Assembly: GCA_964350895.1 (NCBI GenBank)
Contig: CAYGMG010000001.1
Span: forward strand, 1-64,000
Source of the DNA: Pseudomarimonas sp964350895
Lineage (GTDB): Bacteria; Pseudomonadota; Gammaproteobacteria; Xanthomonadales; Xanthomonadaceae
Direction: 5' to 3'
Length of the DNA stretch: 64,000 bases
The notes beneath the pieces were generated by a model. That model saw nothing but the letters and a program-made list of their open reading frames with translations. It was not told the DNA's origin and ran no database searches. Every line of letters begins with the position of its first letter. The stretch's first letter is position 1. This document shows positions 40,836 to 50,064 of this stretch, in pieces. The position numbers were made by a program, and so were the translations under genes.

Positions 40836-41768
40836 ATGTCTTTTCACATTCGCCGCACGCTTGCGGTCGTTCTGCTTTGCCTGTTTCCGCTGATTGCCGG
40901 CGCCCAGTCGGGCTATACCGCGACCCGCCATCCGATCGTCCTGGTCCACGGCCTGCTCGGCTTCGACTCCCTGCTCGGGGTCTATGACTACTGGTACGGG
41001 ATGCCGTCATCGCTGCGCAGCAGCGGGGCGCGGGTCTATGTCGCCAACGTCTCGGCCAGCCATTTCAGCGAGGTCCGCGGCGAGCAGCTGATCCGCGATC
41101 TCGACCGGCTGCGCGCGGTGTATGGCCATTCGCGTTTCAATCTGATCGGCCACAGCCACGGCGGGCCAACCATCCGCTACGTCGCCTCGGTGCGGCCGGA
41201 CCTGGTCGCCTCGGTGTCCACCGTCGGCGCGCCGCATACCGGCAGCAAGGTCGCCGACGGACTTAACGCCGCGTTACCGCCAGGCTCGCCGCTGCGACCG
41301 CTGGTGGCGGGCTTTGTCGATGCGCTGTCGGTGTTCATCGAGGTGCTGTCCGGCGGCGCCGGCGATCCGCAGTACGCGCTGGGCGCGCTGGAGTCGCTGT
41401 CCTCGCAGGGCGCAGCGGCCTTCAATGCCCTGCATCCGCAGGGCAAGCCGAGCAGCAGCTGCGGCCAGGGCGCCGCCGTGGTCAACGGCATCCGCTACTA
41501 CAGCTGGGGCGGCACCGGCGTGCTCACCCACCTCCTCGACGCCAGCGATCCGCTGATGGGCGCCGGCAGCCTGTTCTTCGGCTGGGAGGCCAACGACGGC
41601 CTGGTCGGGCGCTGCTCCTCGCACTGGGGCGTGGTGCTGCGTGACAACTACTTCTGGAACCACCTCGACGAGGTCAACCAGGTGTTCGGGCTGACCAGCT
41701 GGTTCGCGCCGAATCCGGTCAGCGTGGTGCGCGCGCATGCCAACCGGCTGAAGAACGCCGGACTGTGA
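40836..41768 (+). CDS. Secreted triacylglycerol lipase (family I, foldase-dependent)
   Basis: A 310-residue alpha/beta-hydrolase with a signal peptide (TLAVVLLCLFPLIAGAQS). It has the oxyanion segment HPIVLVHGLLGFDSL and the nucleophile elbow GHSHGG (Ser107). The likely acid and base are Asp254 in ANDGLVG and His276 in WNHLDEVNQVFG, the usual Pseudomonas/Burkholderia lipase order. The Cys residues in SSSCGQG and GRCSSHWG could form the family disulfide. These lipases fold in the periplasm with a membrane-bound foldase and leave by the type II system. The foldase gene follows ten bases downstream, which strongly supports the call. Confidence 0.95.
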   Translation: MSFHIRRTLAVVLLCLFPLIAGAQSGYTATRHPIVLVHGLLGFDSLLGVYDYWYGMPSSLRSSGARVYVANVSASHFSEVRGEQLIRDLDRLRAVYGHSRFNLIGHSHGGPTIRYVASVRPDLVASVSTVGAPHTGSKVADGLNAALPPGSPLRPLVAGFVDALSVFIEVLSGGAGDPQYALGALESLSSQGAAAFNALHPQGKPSSSCGQGAAVVNGIRYYSWGGTGVLTHLLDASDPLMGAGSLFFGWEANDGLVGRCSSHWGVVLRDNYFWNHLDEVNQVFGLTSWFAPNPVSVVRAHANRLKNAGL

Positions 41769-41778
41769 GCAGCACGCC

Positions 41779-42819
41779 GTGAGCAAGCGGCGGCGCAGCG
41801 CAGCGGCGGGGCTGGTCCTCGCCGCCGCGCTGATTGCTGGCCTCGTCTGGCAGCTTCAGACGCCGGCCACGGAAGCCGGGCCGGTCACCCTCGGCGACCC
41901 CGAGGTTGCTGCCTTGGAGGCGCTGCACGAGCGCGACGGGGCCGCTCGGCTACGCAGCGGGCCGTCCGCCGCTGATCCGGTTTTGCCAAACCGATCACTT
42001 CAGCAGCGCTGGGCGGTCAGTTCCTTGCGCGGCAGCGAGCCTGATGGCGCGCTCAGCTTCGATGCGCTCGGGCGCCTGCAGGCGGACGCAGGCTTGCGCC
42101 AGCTGTTCGACTACGCGCTGACCCTGCTTGGCGAGTTCAGCCTCGACGAGATCCGCGCCCTGCTCGGCCACTGGATAGCGGAACGACATGGCGCCGCGGT
42201 CGCCGACGAGGCGCTGGCCTGGTTCTCGCGCTACCTCGCGCTCAAGCAGGCCGAAGCGACGCTTGGCGGCATCGAGGATGCTGCCGAGCGGCTGGCGCAG
42301 CTCGCCGCGCTGCGCCGCGAGCATCTGGGCGCGGCGGCCGAGGCCATGTTCGGTGGCGAGGAGGCCTACCTCGCGCACACTCTGGAACGCTTGGCCCTGC
42401 TGCGTGACCCGCAGCTCGACGAGGCAGCCCGCCTCGACGCGCTGGCGGCGCTGGACGCAGCCCGCGACCCCGCCGAGCGCGGCGCCGAGGCGCTGGCGCA
42501 GTCGCCTGCTTTGCTAGCCCAGCACGAATCCCAGATGCAGACTCTGCAGGCCGACCCAGCACGCCGTTTCGCCGAGCGAAGCGCCCTGTGGGGCGAGGAG
42601 GCCGCCCAGCGACTCGCCGCGCTGGACGCCGCCGAAGCCGACTGGAAACGGCGCCTTGCCGACTTTGAACAGGCCCGCGCCCGCCTGCTGGCCGACACCA
42701 CGCTCGACCACGCCACACGCGAGCAAGCCCTCACCTTGTTGCTCCAGGGGCGCTTCAACGAGGCCGAGCAACGCCGCGTGGCGGCGCTGCAGCGCCTGGC
42801 CCTGCAAGGGGGCGGATAG
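41779..42819 (+). CDS. Lipase-specific foldase (Lif)
   Basis: A 346-residue inner-membrane-anchored periplasmic chaperone. An N-terminal anchor (AAGLVLAAALIAGLVWQL) and a Pro/Ala-rich linker are followed by the mini-domain with LRQLFDYALTLLGE, matching the Lif consensus RxxFDY(F/C)LSAxGE (Arg near residue 107). The remainder is an almost entirely helical arm that wraps the lipase. Two differences from consensus are visible, with A-L-T-L-L where F/C-L-S-A-x is usual. It uses a GTG start ten bases after the lipase stop, so lipase and foldase are co-expressed. Confidence 0.92.
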   Translation: MSKRRRSAAAGLVLAAALIAGLVWQLQTPATEAGPVTLGDPEVAALEALHERDGAARLRSGPSAADPVLPNRSLQQRWAVSSLRGSEPDGALSFDALGRLQADAGLRQLFDYALTLLGEFSLDEIRALLGHWIAERHGAAVADEALAWFSRYLALKQAEATLGGIEDAAERLAQLAALRREHLGAAAEAMFGGEEAYLAHTLERLALLRDPQLDEAARLDALAALDAARDPAERGAEALAQSPALLAQHESQMQTLQADPARRFAERSALWGEEAAQRLAALDAAEADWKRRLADFEQARARLLADTTLDHATREQALTLLLQGRFNEAEQRRVAALQRLALQGGG

Positions 42820-42938
42820 TCATCCAGCGTCGGCCAGGAAGTGTCGGCGTGGATTGCAGCCACGCCGGACTACTCGCAGAAGCGGCAATGAGCGCGATTT
42901 TTGCCTTACGTCGAGGCCCCTCCACTGCGCCGGCTTTC

Positions 42939-43037
42939 TGTGGGAGCGGATCGTATCCGCGACCGCGGAGCCACGATCTGGCCGCAGTCAGTGGCAAGCC
43001 TGCAGCGCCGCGGTCGCGGATACGATCCGCTCCCACA
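42939..43037. repeat. REP-like inverted repeat with 30-bp perfect arms
   Basis: The arm at 42939-42968 begins TGTGGGAGCGGATCGTATCC and continues to CCGCGG; its exact complement occupies 43008-43037, with 39 bases between. The TGTGGGAGCGG start resembles repetitive extragenic palindromes of pseudomonads and related bacteria. It can form a very stable hairpin in RNA from either strand and may protect or end the lipase transcript. Confidence 0.85.
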
Positions 43038-43111
43038 TCAAGCCAGGGCTTCGTTGTGGAGGCGCCGCAAAAAAGCACCAGTTATGCGGCCAGGAGGGCC
43101 GATCAACGGCC

Positions 43112-43130
43112 CCCCGGATCAAGTCCGGGG
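43112..43130. repeat. Short extragenic palindrome
   Basis: CCCCGGATCAAGTCCGGGG: seven-base arms CCCCGGA/TCCGGGG around TCAAG. Similar palindromes are widespread between proteobacterial genes. Confidence 0.55.
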
Positions 43131-43207
43131 CAGGCTCTGTCTGTCGGCGGGCGGGCGGAGAGTGAGGCCCGCAGGGGCCAGTGCAGGAGCCAGTGCGCGT
43201 TTCCCAT

Positions 43208-43305
43208 ATGGGAGCGCCCTTGGGTGCGACCGCGGCGTCGCGGGTTCACAAAAGAGCGTGGCCAGAGCGGAGCGCTGCGGTCGCGGATACGATCGGCTCC
43301 CACAA
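43208..43305. repeat. Second, diverged REP-like inverted repeat
   Basis: The left arm begins TATGGGAGCGCCC and includes GCGACCGCGG. The right arm reads GCGGTCGCGGATACGATCGG followed by CTCCCACA. The right arm is nearly identical to that of the first repeat, whereas the left arm is of a variant type, so pairing is imperfect. Together the two pairs make a small BIME-like cluster. Confidence 0.7.
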
Positions 43306-43349
43306 CAGCTCGCCGGCCTGCTACGCAGCCGGTGCGGTCCCGGGGCGAC

Positions 43350-44366
43350 TCAGCCGAAATCGGCGTCCAGCACCACCCGGTAGCGCGCCTTGCCAGCCTT
43401 GAGGTGGTCGAGCGCTTCGTTGACCTTGGACATCGGGAAGTGTTCGGTCTTGGGCAGCACCTTGTGGCGTGCGGCAAAGGCGAGCATCTCGTCGATGGCC
43501 TTGCGCGAGCCGGTGGGTGAGCCGCTGATCGACTTCTGGCCCATGATCAACGAGAAGGCCTGCACCGGGATCGGTTCGAGCACGGCGCCGACCACGTGCA
43601 GGCGGCCGTTTGGCGCCAGCGCGGCGATGTAGGCGTCCCAGTCGAGCTTGGCGTTGGCGGTGACCAGGATCAGGTCAAGGCTGCCTGCCAGCTTGCCGAT
43701 CGCCTTGCTGTCGCGCGAGTTCACGCAGTAGTGCGCGCCGAACCCCTTCGCCTCCTCGCCCTTGGCGTCGCTGCTGGTGAAGGCGGTGACCTCGCAGCCC
43801 CAGGCGCGGGCGAACTGCAGGGCGAGATGGCCGAGGCCACCAATCCCCACCACACCGACTTTCGCCGTGGGTGGGATGGCGAACTCGCGCAGCGGCGCGA
43901 ACACGGTGATGCCACCGCAGAGCAGCGGACCTGCATCCGCCGGATCGAGCCCGTCCGGGATCGGCACGGCCCACAGGCCATCCACCCGCACACGCTCGGC
44001 GAACGCGCCGTGTCGCTTGACCAGGGTCGGCTGTGCCGAGGCACACAGGTTGTGCTTGCCGTCCAGACACTGACCGCAATGCTGGCAGCTATGCGCAGTC
44101 CAGCCCACGCCCACGCGCTGACCGACCTTGAGTCCGAGCACGCCGGCGCCGACCGCGGTCACCCGGCCGATCGCCTCGTGGCCCGGGACCAGGGGGAACT
44201 GGCTCATTCCCCACTCGTTGTCGCGCATCGACAGATCGGAGTGGCACAGCCCGCAGTGCTCGACCGCGACCTCCACCTGGTCATCCGGCAACTGGCCGAA
44301 CTCGAACTCGAACGGCTGCAGGGACTCTCCAGCGGCCTTGGCGGCCCAGGCGCGTACCTTGCTCAT
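43350..44366 (-). CDS. Zinc-dependent NAD(P)-linked alcohol dehydrogenase (YahK/cinnamyl type)
   Basis: A 338-residue medium-chain dehydrogenase. Catalytic zinc ligands are in VEHCGLCHSDLSM (Cys and His) and the GHEAIGRV segment. A four-cysteine structural zinc site is spread over CQHCGQCLDGKHNLC. The nucleotide fold shows VGVVGIGGLGHLALQFARAWG, and the following TSSDAKGEEAKGFGAH favours NADP(H), as in the YahK/cinnamyl-alcohol group. It probably reduces aldehydes. It is convergent toward the lipase operon and separated from it by the repeat region. Confidence 0.93.
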   Translation of the reverse strand: MSKVRAWAAKAAGESLQPFEFEFGQLPDDQVEVAVEHCGLCHSDLSMRDNEWGMSQFPLVPGHEAIGRVTAVGAGVLGLKVGQRVGVGWTAHSCQHCGQCLDGKHNLCASAQPTLVKRHGAFAERVRVDGLWAVPIPDGLDPADAGPLLCGGITVFAPLREFAIPPTAKVGVVGIGGLGHLALQFARAWGCEVTAFTSSDAKGEEAKGFGAHYCVNSRDSKAIGKLAGSLDLILVTANAKLDWDAYIAALAPNGRLHVVGAVLEPIPVQAFSLIMGQKSISGSPTGSRKAIDEMLAFAARHKVLPKTEHFPMSKVNEALDHLKAGKARYRVVLDADFG

Positions 44367-44540
44367 CAGGGGGTTCTCCTAAGTTCGGTTGAACGGGGCG
44401 TCTTTGCAGGTCACGGCTGCCGCAGGGCAGCGCTGGGCCGTCGAGGCGCCGACTTCGAATACAGACCGGACGGAGAATAGCGCAGCGCCAGAGTCGGGCC
44501 GGTGAACGTCGATCCCGCTTAACAACCCGTATGACCCGGA

Positions 44541-47486
44541 TCAGGCTTCCGGCATGGCCACCCGGCCGTCGCGCAACAGGACTTCCAGCGTCGAGGCCGG
44601 CTGCGGCCGCCCGAGCAGGTAGCCCTGCAGTTCATCGCAGCCGAGCGCGCGCAGCACCTGCAGCTGGGCAGGCGTCTCCACGCCCTCGGCGGAGACCTTC
44701 ATGCCCAGCTGATGGCCGACGCTGATGATCGTCCGCACGATGGCTGCGTCGCTGCCCTCGTCGCTGAGGTCGGCGACGAAGCTGCGGTCGATCTTCAGCT
44801 TGTCGAAAGCGAATCGCTTGAGGTAGGACAGCGAAGAGTAGCCGGTACCGAAGTCATCCAGAGCCAGCGAAACGCCGCATTCGCGCAGCCGGTCCAGGCT
44901 GGACCTGACCCGATCAACGCTCTCCATCAAAGAGCTTTCGGTCAACTCGATCTGCAGCAGCTCGGCCGGCAGTTCGTACTCTGACAGCAGCGTTTCCACC
45001 GCCTGCGCAAAGTCCGCGCGCAGCAGCTGTTGGGCAGACACGTTGACCGCCACGCGCACGCAGGGAAGCCCTGTATCCCGCCAGCGGCGCAGCTGCGCGC
45101 AAGCCATTCGGAGTACGTGATGGCCGACCTCGGGCATCAGCCCCAGGGCCTCGGCAATCGGGATGAAGCGCGCCGGCGGCACCGGCCCCATCGGCGCGCG
45201 GCTCCAGCGCACCAGGGCCTCGAAGCCGAGCAGGCGACCGTCGTCGATCGCGATCTGCGGCTGGTAGTGCAGCTCCAGCTCGTCACGGTGCGCCGCGCCG
45301 CGCAGATGCACGCCCAGCGCCAGCCGATCCTCGAAGTCCTGCATCGATGACGGGACATACAGGCAAACGGCATCGCGACCGGCGTGCTTGGCCTGGGTCA
45401 TGGCCGCCTCGGCACGGCGCAGTAGTTCACCGGCCGAGCGCCCGTGCTCGGGATAGCCGCTGATGCCGATGCTGGTGGTCAGGCGCAGCTCAAGCGGTGC
45501 GCCATCGATCGGACGCGACACCGCGCCGCGCAGTCGCTCGGCAAGGTCAATGATGCCCGCGCTGTCGAGGTCGGGAACCACGGCGACGAACTCGTCACCG
45601 GCAAAGCGGCTGAGCCGACCGAACCCGCCCAGCGCGTCGCGCAGCCGGGCTGCGATCTGCCGCAGCGCGAGGTCGCCGACGCGGTCGCCAAGCGTTTCGT
45701 TGACGCTGTGGAACCGGTCGAGATCGATGAACAGCAGCCACCAGCGGTGCTCCCGTTCGCCCTCGTTCTCGCTCGCACGCTGCGCGCCCTGATCCATGCC
45801 CAGTGAGGAATAGCGCGGCAGATCGGTGACCGCGTCGTGGCTCATGGCGCGGGCCAGATCGTCCTCGAACTGGCGGCGCTCGCTGATGTCGATGGTGACC
45901 CCGAGGATGTGGGTGACCGTGCCCTCGTCGTCGCGCACCGGGGTAAGCGAGAGTTCGTTCCAGAACAGTTCGCCGCTGCGCCGGTAGTTGCGCAGTACCA
46001 CGGTGCAGGATTGGCCGGTGGCAATCGCCTCGCGCAGCCGGTCAAGCTCGGGCTGTTCGCGGTCGCGGCCCTGGAGGAAGCGGCAGTTGCGTCCGACGAA
46101 GGCCGAGCGCGGGTAGCCACTGATGCGCTCCATGGCGGAATTGACGTAGAGCAAAGGCTGGCCGGGAGCGCGCGCATCGCAGATCAGCACGCCGTTCGAG
46201 CTGGATTCGATCGCCCGCTCGAGCAGATGCAGGCGCGACTGCGCCAGCCGCTGCGAGGTCACGTCGCGGCCATAGCAATACATGCGCCGGTTGTCCGCCG
46301 ACCAGGTTGCCGACCACTGCATGGACAGGATGCGCCCGTCTGCTGCGATATTGCGGTTGGGAAAATCGCGGATCACCTCGCCGCCGATCACCCGGGCCAT
46401 CGCCTCGCGAGTGCGCTCCAGGTCCTCCGGATGCACCAGGACCGCGACGTTCTTGCCGACCAGGCTCTCCGGCGACATGCCCCAAAGCGTCTGCGCGGTC
46501 TGATTGACGGTGACGAAGTGGCCGCGCTCGTCAAACACGCAGATCACCTCGACCGCGGAGTCCATCAGCTGGCGCAGGTTCTCGACCAGTTCAGACTGCT
46601 CGATGGCCAGGGCAACCAGGCTGGCCAGCGACTCGGCGTCGGCCAGCTCGGCGCGGGTCGGCACCTGCGACCGGCGGTAGTAGATCGCGAAGGTGGCAAC
46701 GACCTCGCCCTGCCCGTCGATGACCGGCGTCGACCAGCAAGCACGCAGCCCGTGGGCCAGGGCCAGCTCGGCGTAGTCGGCCCACAGCGGGTCAGTGGCG
46801 ATGTCCCGCACTTCGACCGGCTGGCGGCGATGCGCTGCCGTGCCGCAGGACCCCGCGGCCTGGCCAATTTCCGCGCCATCGATCGCCGCGCGATAGGCCG
46901 CCGGCAAGCGCCCGCCAGCGCCGTCGTGCAGGCGACCTGAGCAGGCATCGACCAGCAGGATCGACGCGATGGCGCCGCGGTGCCGACTTTCGAACTCGCT
47001 GACCAGGGACTCCAGGGTTTCGGCCAGCGGCCGGCCGCTGGCGATTGCTGCCAGATGCCGGTTCTGCACCTGCTGCCGCCAGGCATCGACGCGGCGCTTG
47101 GTCTCGTCGCAGAGCAGACCGTGAAGGCGCCCATCGCCCTCGCCAGTCTCGGCGACAAAGCGCAGCTCGGCGCGCTCGCCATCGGGGTCCAGGCGGCTGA
47201 CAGTCAGATCGAACGCCCGACCGTCCCGGCGCAGGTGCTCGAACGCCGCGCGCAACCGCGCCTGCTCGGTCTCGTCGTAGCTGGCAAGGAAGTCCTCCAG
47301 GGCCCAGGGGCCGTCACCGGCAAGACCATGCAGGTTTGCCATCGACGCGGAGAGAGTGATGCGCGGCGGCTGCCCGGCCACGCACCAAGGCTCCAGGCCG
47401 GCGATCCTGCGGGCCAGATCAAGCAGTGCAGGGGCCTGGCCAGGAGAGCTGTCAGGCGAGCCCGCAGGGCGGGGAGCAGGGCTCAT
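44541..47486 (-). CDS. GAF-PAS-LOV-GGDEF-EAL cyclic-di-GMP signalling protein
   Basis: A 981-residue soluble sensor. In order: an N-terminal PAS-like part, a GAF domain (about 150-300), a PAS domain (about 305-420), and a LOV-type PAS (about 425-540). The LOV part has the photoactive-cysteine motif GRNCRFLQG (Cys468) and flavin-contact asparagines near 500 and 510. A GGDEF domain follows with RFAGDEF (629-633, first Gly replaced by Ala), then an EAL domain. All main EAL catalytic segments are present (FEALVRW, LDDFGTGYSSL, KIDRSF, EGVET), so phosphodiesterase activity is likely; cyclase activity is possible. Blue light plus a GAF ligand may set c-di-GMP levels. The LOV glutamine after GV is Thr531 here. 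Confidence 0.92.
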   Translation of the reverse strand: MSPAPRPAGSPDSSPGQAPALLDLARRIAGLEPWCVAGQPPRITLSASMANLHGLAGDGPWALEDFLASYDETEQARLRAAFEHLRRDGRAFDLTVSRLDPDGERAELRFVAETGEGDGRLHGLLCDETKRRVDAWRQQVQNRHLAAIASGRPLAETLESLVSEFESRHRGAIASILLVDACSGRLHDGAGGRLPAAYRAAIDGAEIGQAAGSCGTAAHRRQPVEVRDIATDPLWADYAELALAHGLRACWSTPVIDGQGEVVATFAIYYRRSQVPTRAELADAESLASLVALAIEQSELVENLRQLMDSAVEVICVFDERGHFVTVNQTAQTLWGMSPESLVGKNVAVLVHPEDLERTREAMARVIGGEVIRDFPNRNIAADGRILSMQWSATWSADNRRMYCYGRDVTSQRLAQSRLHLLERAIESSSNGVLICDARAPGQPLLYVNSAMERISGYPRSAFVGRNCRFLQGRDREQPELDRLREAIATGQSCTVVLRNYRRSGELFWNELSLTPVRDDEGTVTHILGVTIDISERRQFEDDLARAMSHDAVTDLPRYSSLGMDQGAQRASENEGEREHRWWLLFIDLDRFHSVNETLGDRVGDLALRQIAARLRDALGGFGRLSRFAGDEFVAVVPDLDSAGIIDLAERLRGAVSRPIDGAPLELRLTTSIGISGYPEHGRSAGELLRRAEAAMTQAKHAGRDAVCLYVPSSMQDFEDRLALGVHLRGAAHRDELELHYQPQIAIDDGRLLGFEALVRWSRAPMGPVPPARFIPIAEALGLMPEVGHHVLRMACAQLRRWRDTGLPCVRVAVNVSAQQLLRADFAQAVETLLSEYELPAELLQIELTESSLMESVDRVRSSLDRLRECGVSLALDDFGTGYSSLSYLKRFAFDKLKIDRSFVADLSDEGSDAAIVRTIISVGHQLGMKVSAEGVETPAQLQVLRALGCDELQGYLLGRPQPASTLEVLLRDGRVAMPEA

Positions 47487-47620
47487 CCAGGGAACTAGTA
47501 TCCGCGAAGGGTCGCTCGACTCTAGCCGGTCGCGGCCTAAAGAGCCACCGCGGCCGGCAGCTTGGAAATCAGCAGCGCGGCTATACTCTCCGGCTGCTTC
47601 GCCCCCGGATTCCGCGCCGC

Positions 47621-49870
47621 ATGACCGACCTGACCCGCCCCAGCTTCCACGGATTCGAGCAGATTCCGCTGCACGAGTACGCCGAGCGCGCCTATCTCGA
47701 CTACTCCATGTATGTGGTGCTCGACCGCGCCCTGCCCTTCCTTGGCGACGGGCTGAAGCCGGTGCAGCGGCGGATCATCTACGCGATGAGCGAGCTGGGC
47801 CTTGCCTCCACCGCCAAGCCGAAGAAATCGGCGCGCACGGTGGGTGACGTGATCGGCAAGTTCCATCCGCACGGCGATTCGGCCTGCTATGAGGCCCTGG
47901 TGCTGATGGCCCAGCCGTTCTCCTACCGCTATCCGCTGATCGACGGCCAGGGCAACTTCGGCTCCTCGGACGACCCGAAGTCGTTCGCGGCGATGCGCTA
48001 CACCGAATCAAAGCTGACCCCGATCGCCGAAGTCCTGCTTGGCGAGCTGGGCCAGGGCACGGTTGACTGGTCGGCGAATTTCGATGGCACGCTGGAGGAG
48101 CCCTCCTGGCTGCCGGCGCGCCTGCCGCATCTGCTGCTCAACGGAACGACCGGTATTGCTGTGGGCATGGCCACCGACATCCCGCCGCACAATCTCAATG
48201 AAGTGGTCAGCGCCTGCATCCGCCTGCTCGACGACCCGGACGCAAGCACGCGCGACCTTTGCGAGCACCTGCGCGGCCCGGACTACCCGACCGCTGCCGA
48301 GATCATCACCCCGTCCAGCGATCTGCTGAAGATCTACGAGACCGGTCACGGCAGCGTGCGGGCGAGGGCTGCGTGGAAGCGCGAAGGCCAGAACGTGGTG
48401 ATCACCGACCTGCCCTACCAGGTCAGCCCGAGCAAGGTGATGGAGCAGATCGCCCAGCAGATGCGGGCCAAGAAGCTGCCCTGGCTTGAGGACCTGCGCG
48501 ACGAGTCGGACCACGCCAATCCGACCCGCATCGTGCTGATCCCGCGCTCCAACCGGGTCGACATCGAGGCCCTGCTCGGCCACCTGTTCGTGACCACCGA
48601 CCTGGAGAAGAGCTTCCGGGTCAACATCAATGTGATCGGCCTCGACGGCCGGCCGCAGGTCAAGCCGCTGCGCGCCCTGCTCGCCGAGTGGCTGCATTTC
48701 CGCACCGACACCGTGACCCGCAGGCTCAAGCACCGCCTGGACAAGGTCGAGCGCCGCCTGCACCTGCTCGAAGGCCTGCTGATCGCCTTCCTCAATCTGG
48801 ATGAAGTGATCCGCATCATCCGCAGCGAGGATGAGCCCAAGCCGGCGCTGATGGCGCGTTTCGGGCTGTCGGTGGAACAGGCTGACTACATCCTGGACAC
48901 CAAGCTGCGCCAGCTGGCCCGGCTCGAGGAGATGAAGATCCGCGGCGAGCAGGAAGAGCTTGCCAAGGAGCGCGAGCTGCTGATCGCCACCCTGGCCTCG
49001 CCGGCCAAGCTGAAAAAGAAGGTCAAGGACGAGCTGCTGGCCGACGCCAAGAAGTTCGGCGACGCACGGCGCTCGCCCCTGGTCCAGCGCGAAGCCGCAC
49101 AGGCGATCTCCGAGGCCGAGCTGGTGCCCAGCGAGCCGGTGACCGTGGTGCTGTCCGAAAAGGGCTGGGCGCGCGCCGCCAAGGGGCATGAGATCGACCC
49201 CGCCTCGCTGAGCTACCGCGAGGGCGACAAGCTGCTCAGCTTTGCCCGCGCGCGCAGCAATCAGCAGGCCGCCTTCCTTGATTCGACCGGGCGCGCCTAT
49301 TCGACCGCTGCGCATACCCTGCCCTCCGCACGCGGTGCGGGTGAGCCGCTGAGCGGACGCTTCGCACCCGCGGCTGGCGCATCCTTCGTTGCCGCCGTCG
49401 CCGGCGAGAACGACGCGCGCTTCGTACTGGCGACCAGCCACGGCTACGGTTTCGTCACCCGCTTCGAAAACTTCACCGGCCGCAACAAGGCCGGCAAGCA
49501 ATTGCTGACCGTGCCCGACGGCGCCCTGGTCCTGCCGCCGAGCGTGGTCAACGATGCCGACAGCGACGTGCTGGTCAGCATCACCAGCGCCGGCCACCTG
49601 CTGGTGTTCCCGCTCAGCGAGCTGCCCGAGCTGGACAAGGGCAAGGGCAACAAGCTGATCCAGATCCCGCCGGCCAAGCTCAAGAGCGGCGACGAGACCG
49701 TCAGCCACGTTGCCGCGGTGCGCAGCGGCGGCGAGCTGACCCTGTTCTGCGGCCAGCGCAAGCTGACCCTCAGCTGGCGCGACCTGCAGGCCTACGGCGG
49801 CAACCGCGCCACCCGCGGCAACCAGCTGCCGCGCGGCTTCCAGCGCGTGGATACGGTGCAGGCAGCGTAG
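47621..49870 (+). CDS. parC: DNA topoisomerase IV subunit A
   Basis: A 749-residue type IIA topoisomerase subunit, the usual ParC length. It has the catalytic tyrosine in AAMRYTE (Tyr127) and the quinolone-determining stretch GKFHPHGDSACYEALV. Ser87 and Glu91 match Ser80 and Glu84 of E. coli ParC, the fluoroquinolone-sensitive residues. The C-terminal domain carries the shorter ParC-type blade repeats (RFENFTGRNKAGKQLL, VVNDADSDVLVSITSAGHL), not a GyrA box. With ParE it decatenates daughter chromosomes. ATG 47621 gives the conserved start. It runs divergently from the LOV-GGDEF-EAL gene; parE is not in the window. Confidence 0.96.
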   Translation: MTDLTRPSFHGFEQIPLHEYAERAYLDYSMYVVLDRALPFLGDGLKPVQRRIIYAMSELGLASTAKPKKSARTVGDVIGKFHPHGDSACYEALVLMAQPFSYRYPLIDGQGNFGSSDDPKSFAAMRYTESKLTPIAEVLLGELGQGTVDWSANFDGTLEEPSWLPARLPHLLLNGTTGIAVGMATDIPPHNLNEVVSACIRLLDDPDASTRDLCEHLRGPDYPTAAEIITPSSDLLKIYETGHGSVRARAAWKREGQNVVITDLPYQVSPSKVMEQIAQQMRAKKLPWLEDLRDESDHANPTRIVLIPRSNRVDIEALLGHLFVTTDLEKSFRVNINVIGLDGRPQVKPLRALLAEWLHFRTDTVTRRLKHRLDKVERRLHLLEGLLIAFLNLDEVIRIIRSEDEPKPALMARFGLSVEQADYILDTKLRQLARLEEMKIRGEQEELAKERELLIATLASPAKLKKKVKDELLADAKKFGDARRSPLVQREAAQAISEAELVPSEPVTVVLSEKGWARAAKGHEIDPASLSYREGDKLLSFARARSNQQAAFLDSTGRAYSTAAHTLPSARGAGEPLSGRFAPAAGASFVAAVAGENDARFVLATSHGYGFVTRFENFTGRNKAGKQLLTVPDGALVLPPSVVNDADSDVLVSITSAGHLLVFPLSELPELDKGKGNKLIQIPPAKLKSGDETVSHVAAVRSGGELTLFCGQRKLTLSWRDLQAYGGNRATRGNQLPRGFQRVDTVQAA

Positions 49871-49895
49871 GACCAGCAGCGCTTCCGAACCTGCC

Positions 49896-49920
49896 GCCGG
49901 CGCCTGCCGCCAGCGCCGGC
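49896..49920 (+). terminator. Possible terminator after parC
   Basis: GCCGGCGC and GCGCCGGC form an 8-bp stem with a nine-base loop, 25 bases past the parC stop. No T run follows, so this is a weak candidate. Confidence 0.35.
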
Positions 49921-50064
49921 GAGCCTTGCCTGTGCAGCACAGGCCATGCGGCGACAACGCAGCAGGGCATCGCGACACGGCATGCGCCGATCGACTCCCT
50001 GGCGCTTCACCCGCCAGCGGATCATTGTGGCTACACTCGGGCAAGCGACGAAGGGGGACGGCGC

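Larger units (their letters stand above)
42820..43349. other. Repeat-filled gap downstream of the lipase operon
   Basis: A 530-base region without a believable gene. It holds two large REP-like inverted repeats (42939-43037 and 43208-43305) and a short palindrome (43112-43130), listed separately. Open frames here are created by the repeats. Confidence 0.6.

Noticed and set aside
42939..43305. Possible CRISPR array
   Set aside because: Repeats are paired inverted arms of differing type, not evenly spaced direct repeats, and no cas gene is present.
42849..43520. Several frames through the repeat region after the lipase operon
   Set aside because: They are produced by the inverted repeats and overlap the alcohol dehydrogenase gene antisense.
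47560..47600. Sigma-70 promoter for parC at TATACT
   Set aside because: The -10-like hexamer is present but no -35 hexamer lies at an acceptable distance, so it is not listed as a feature.
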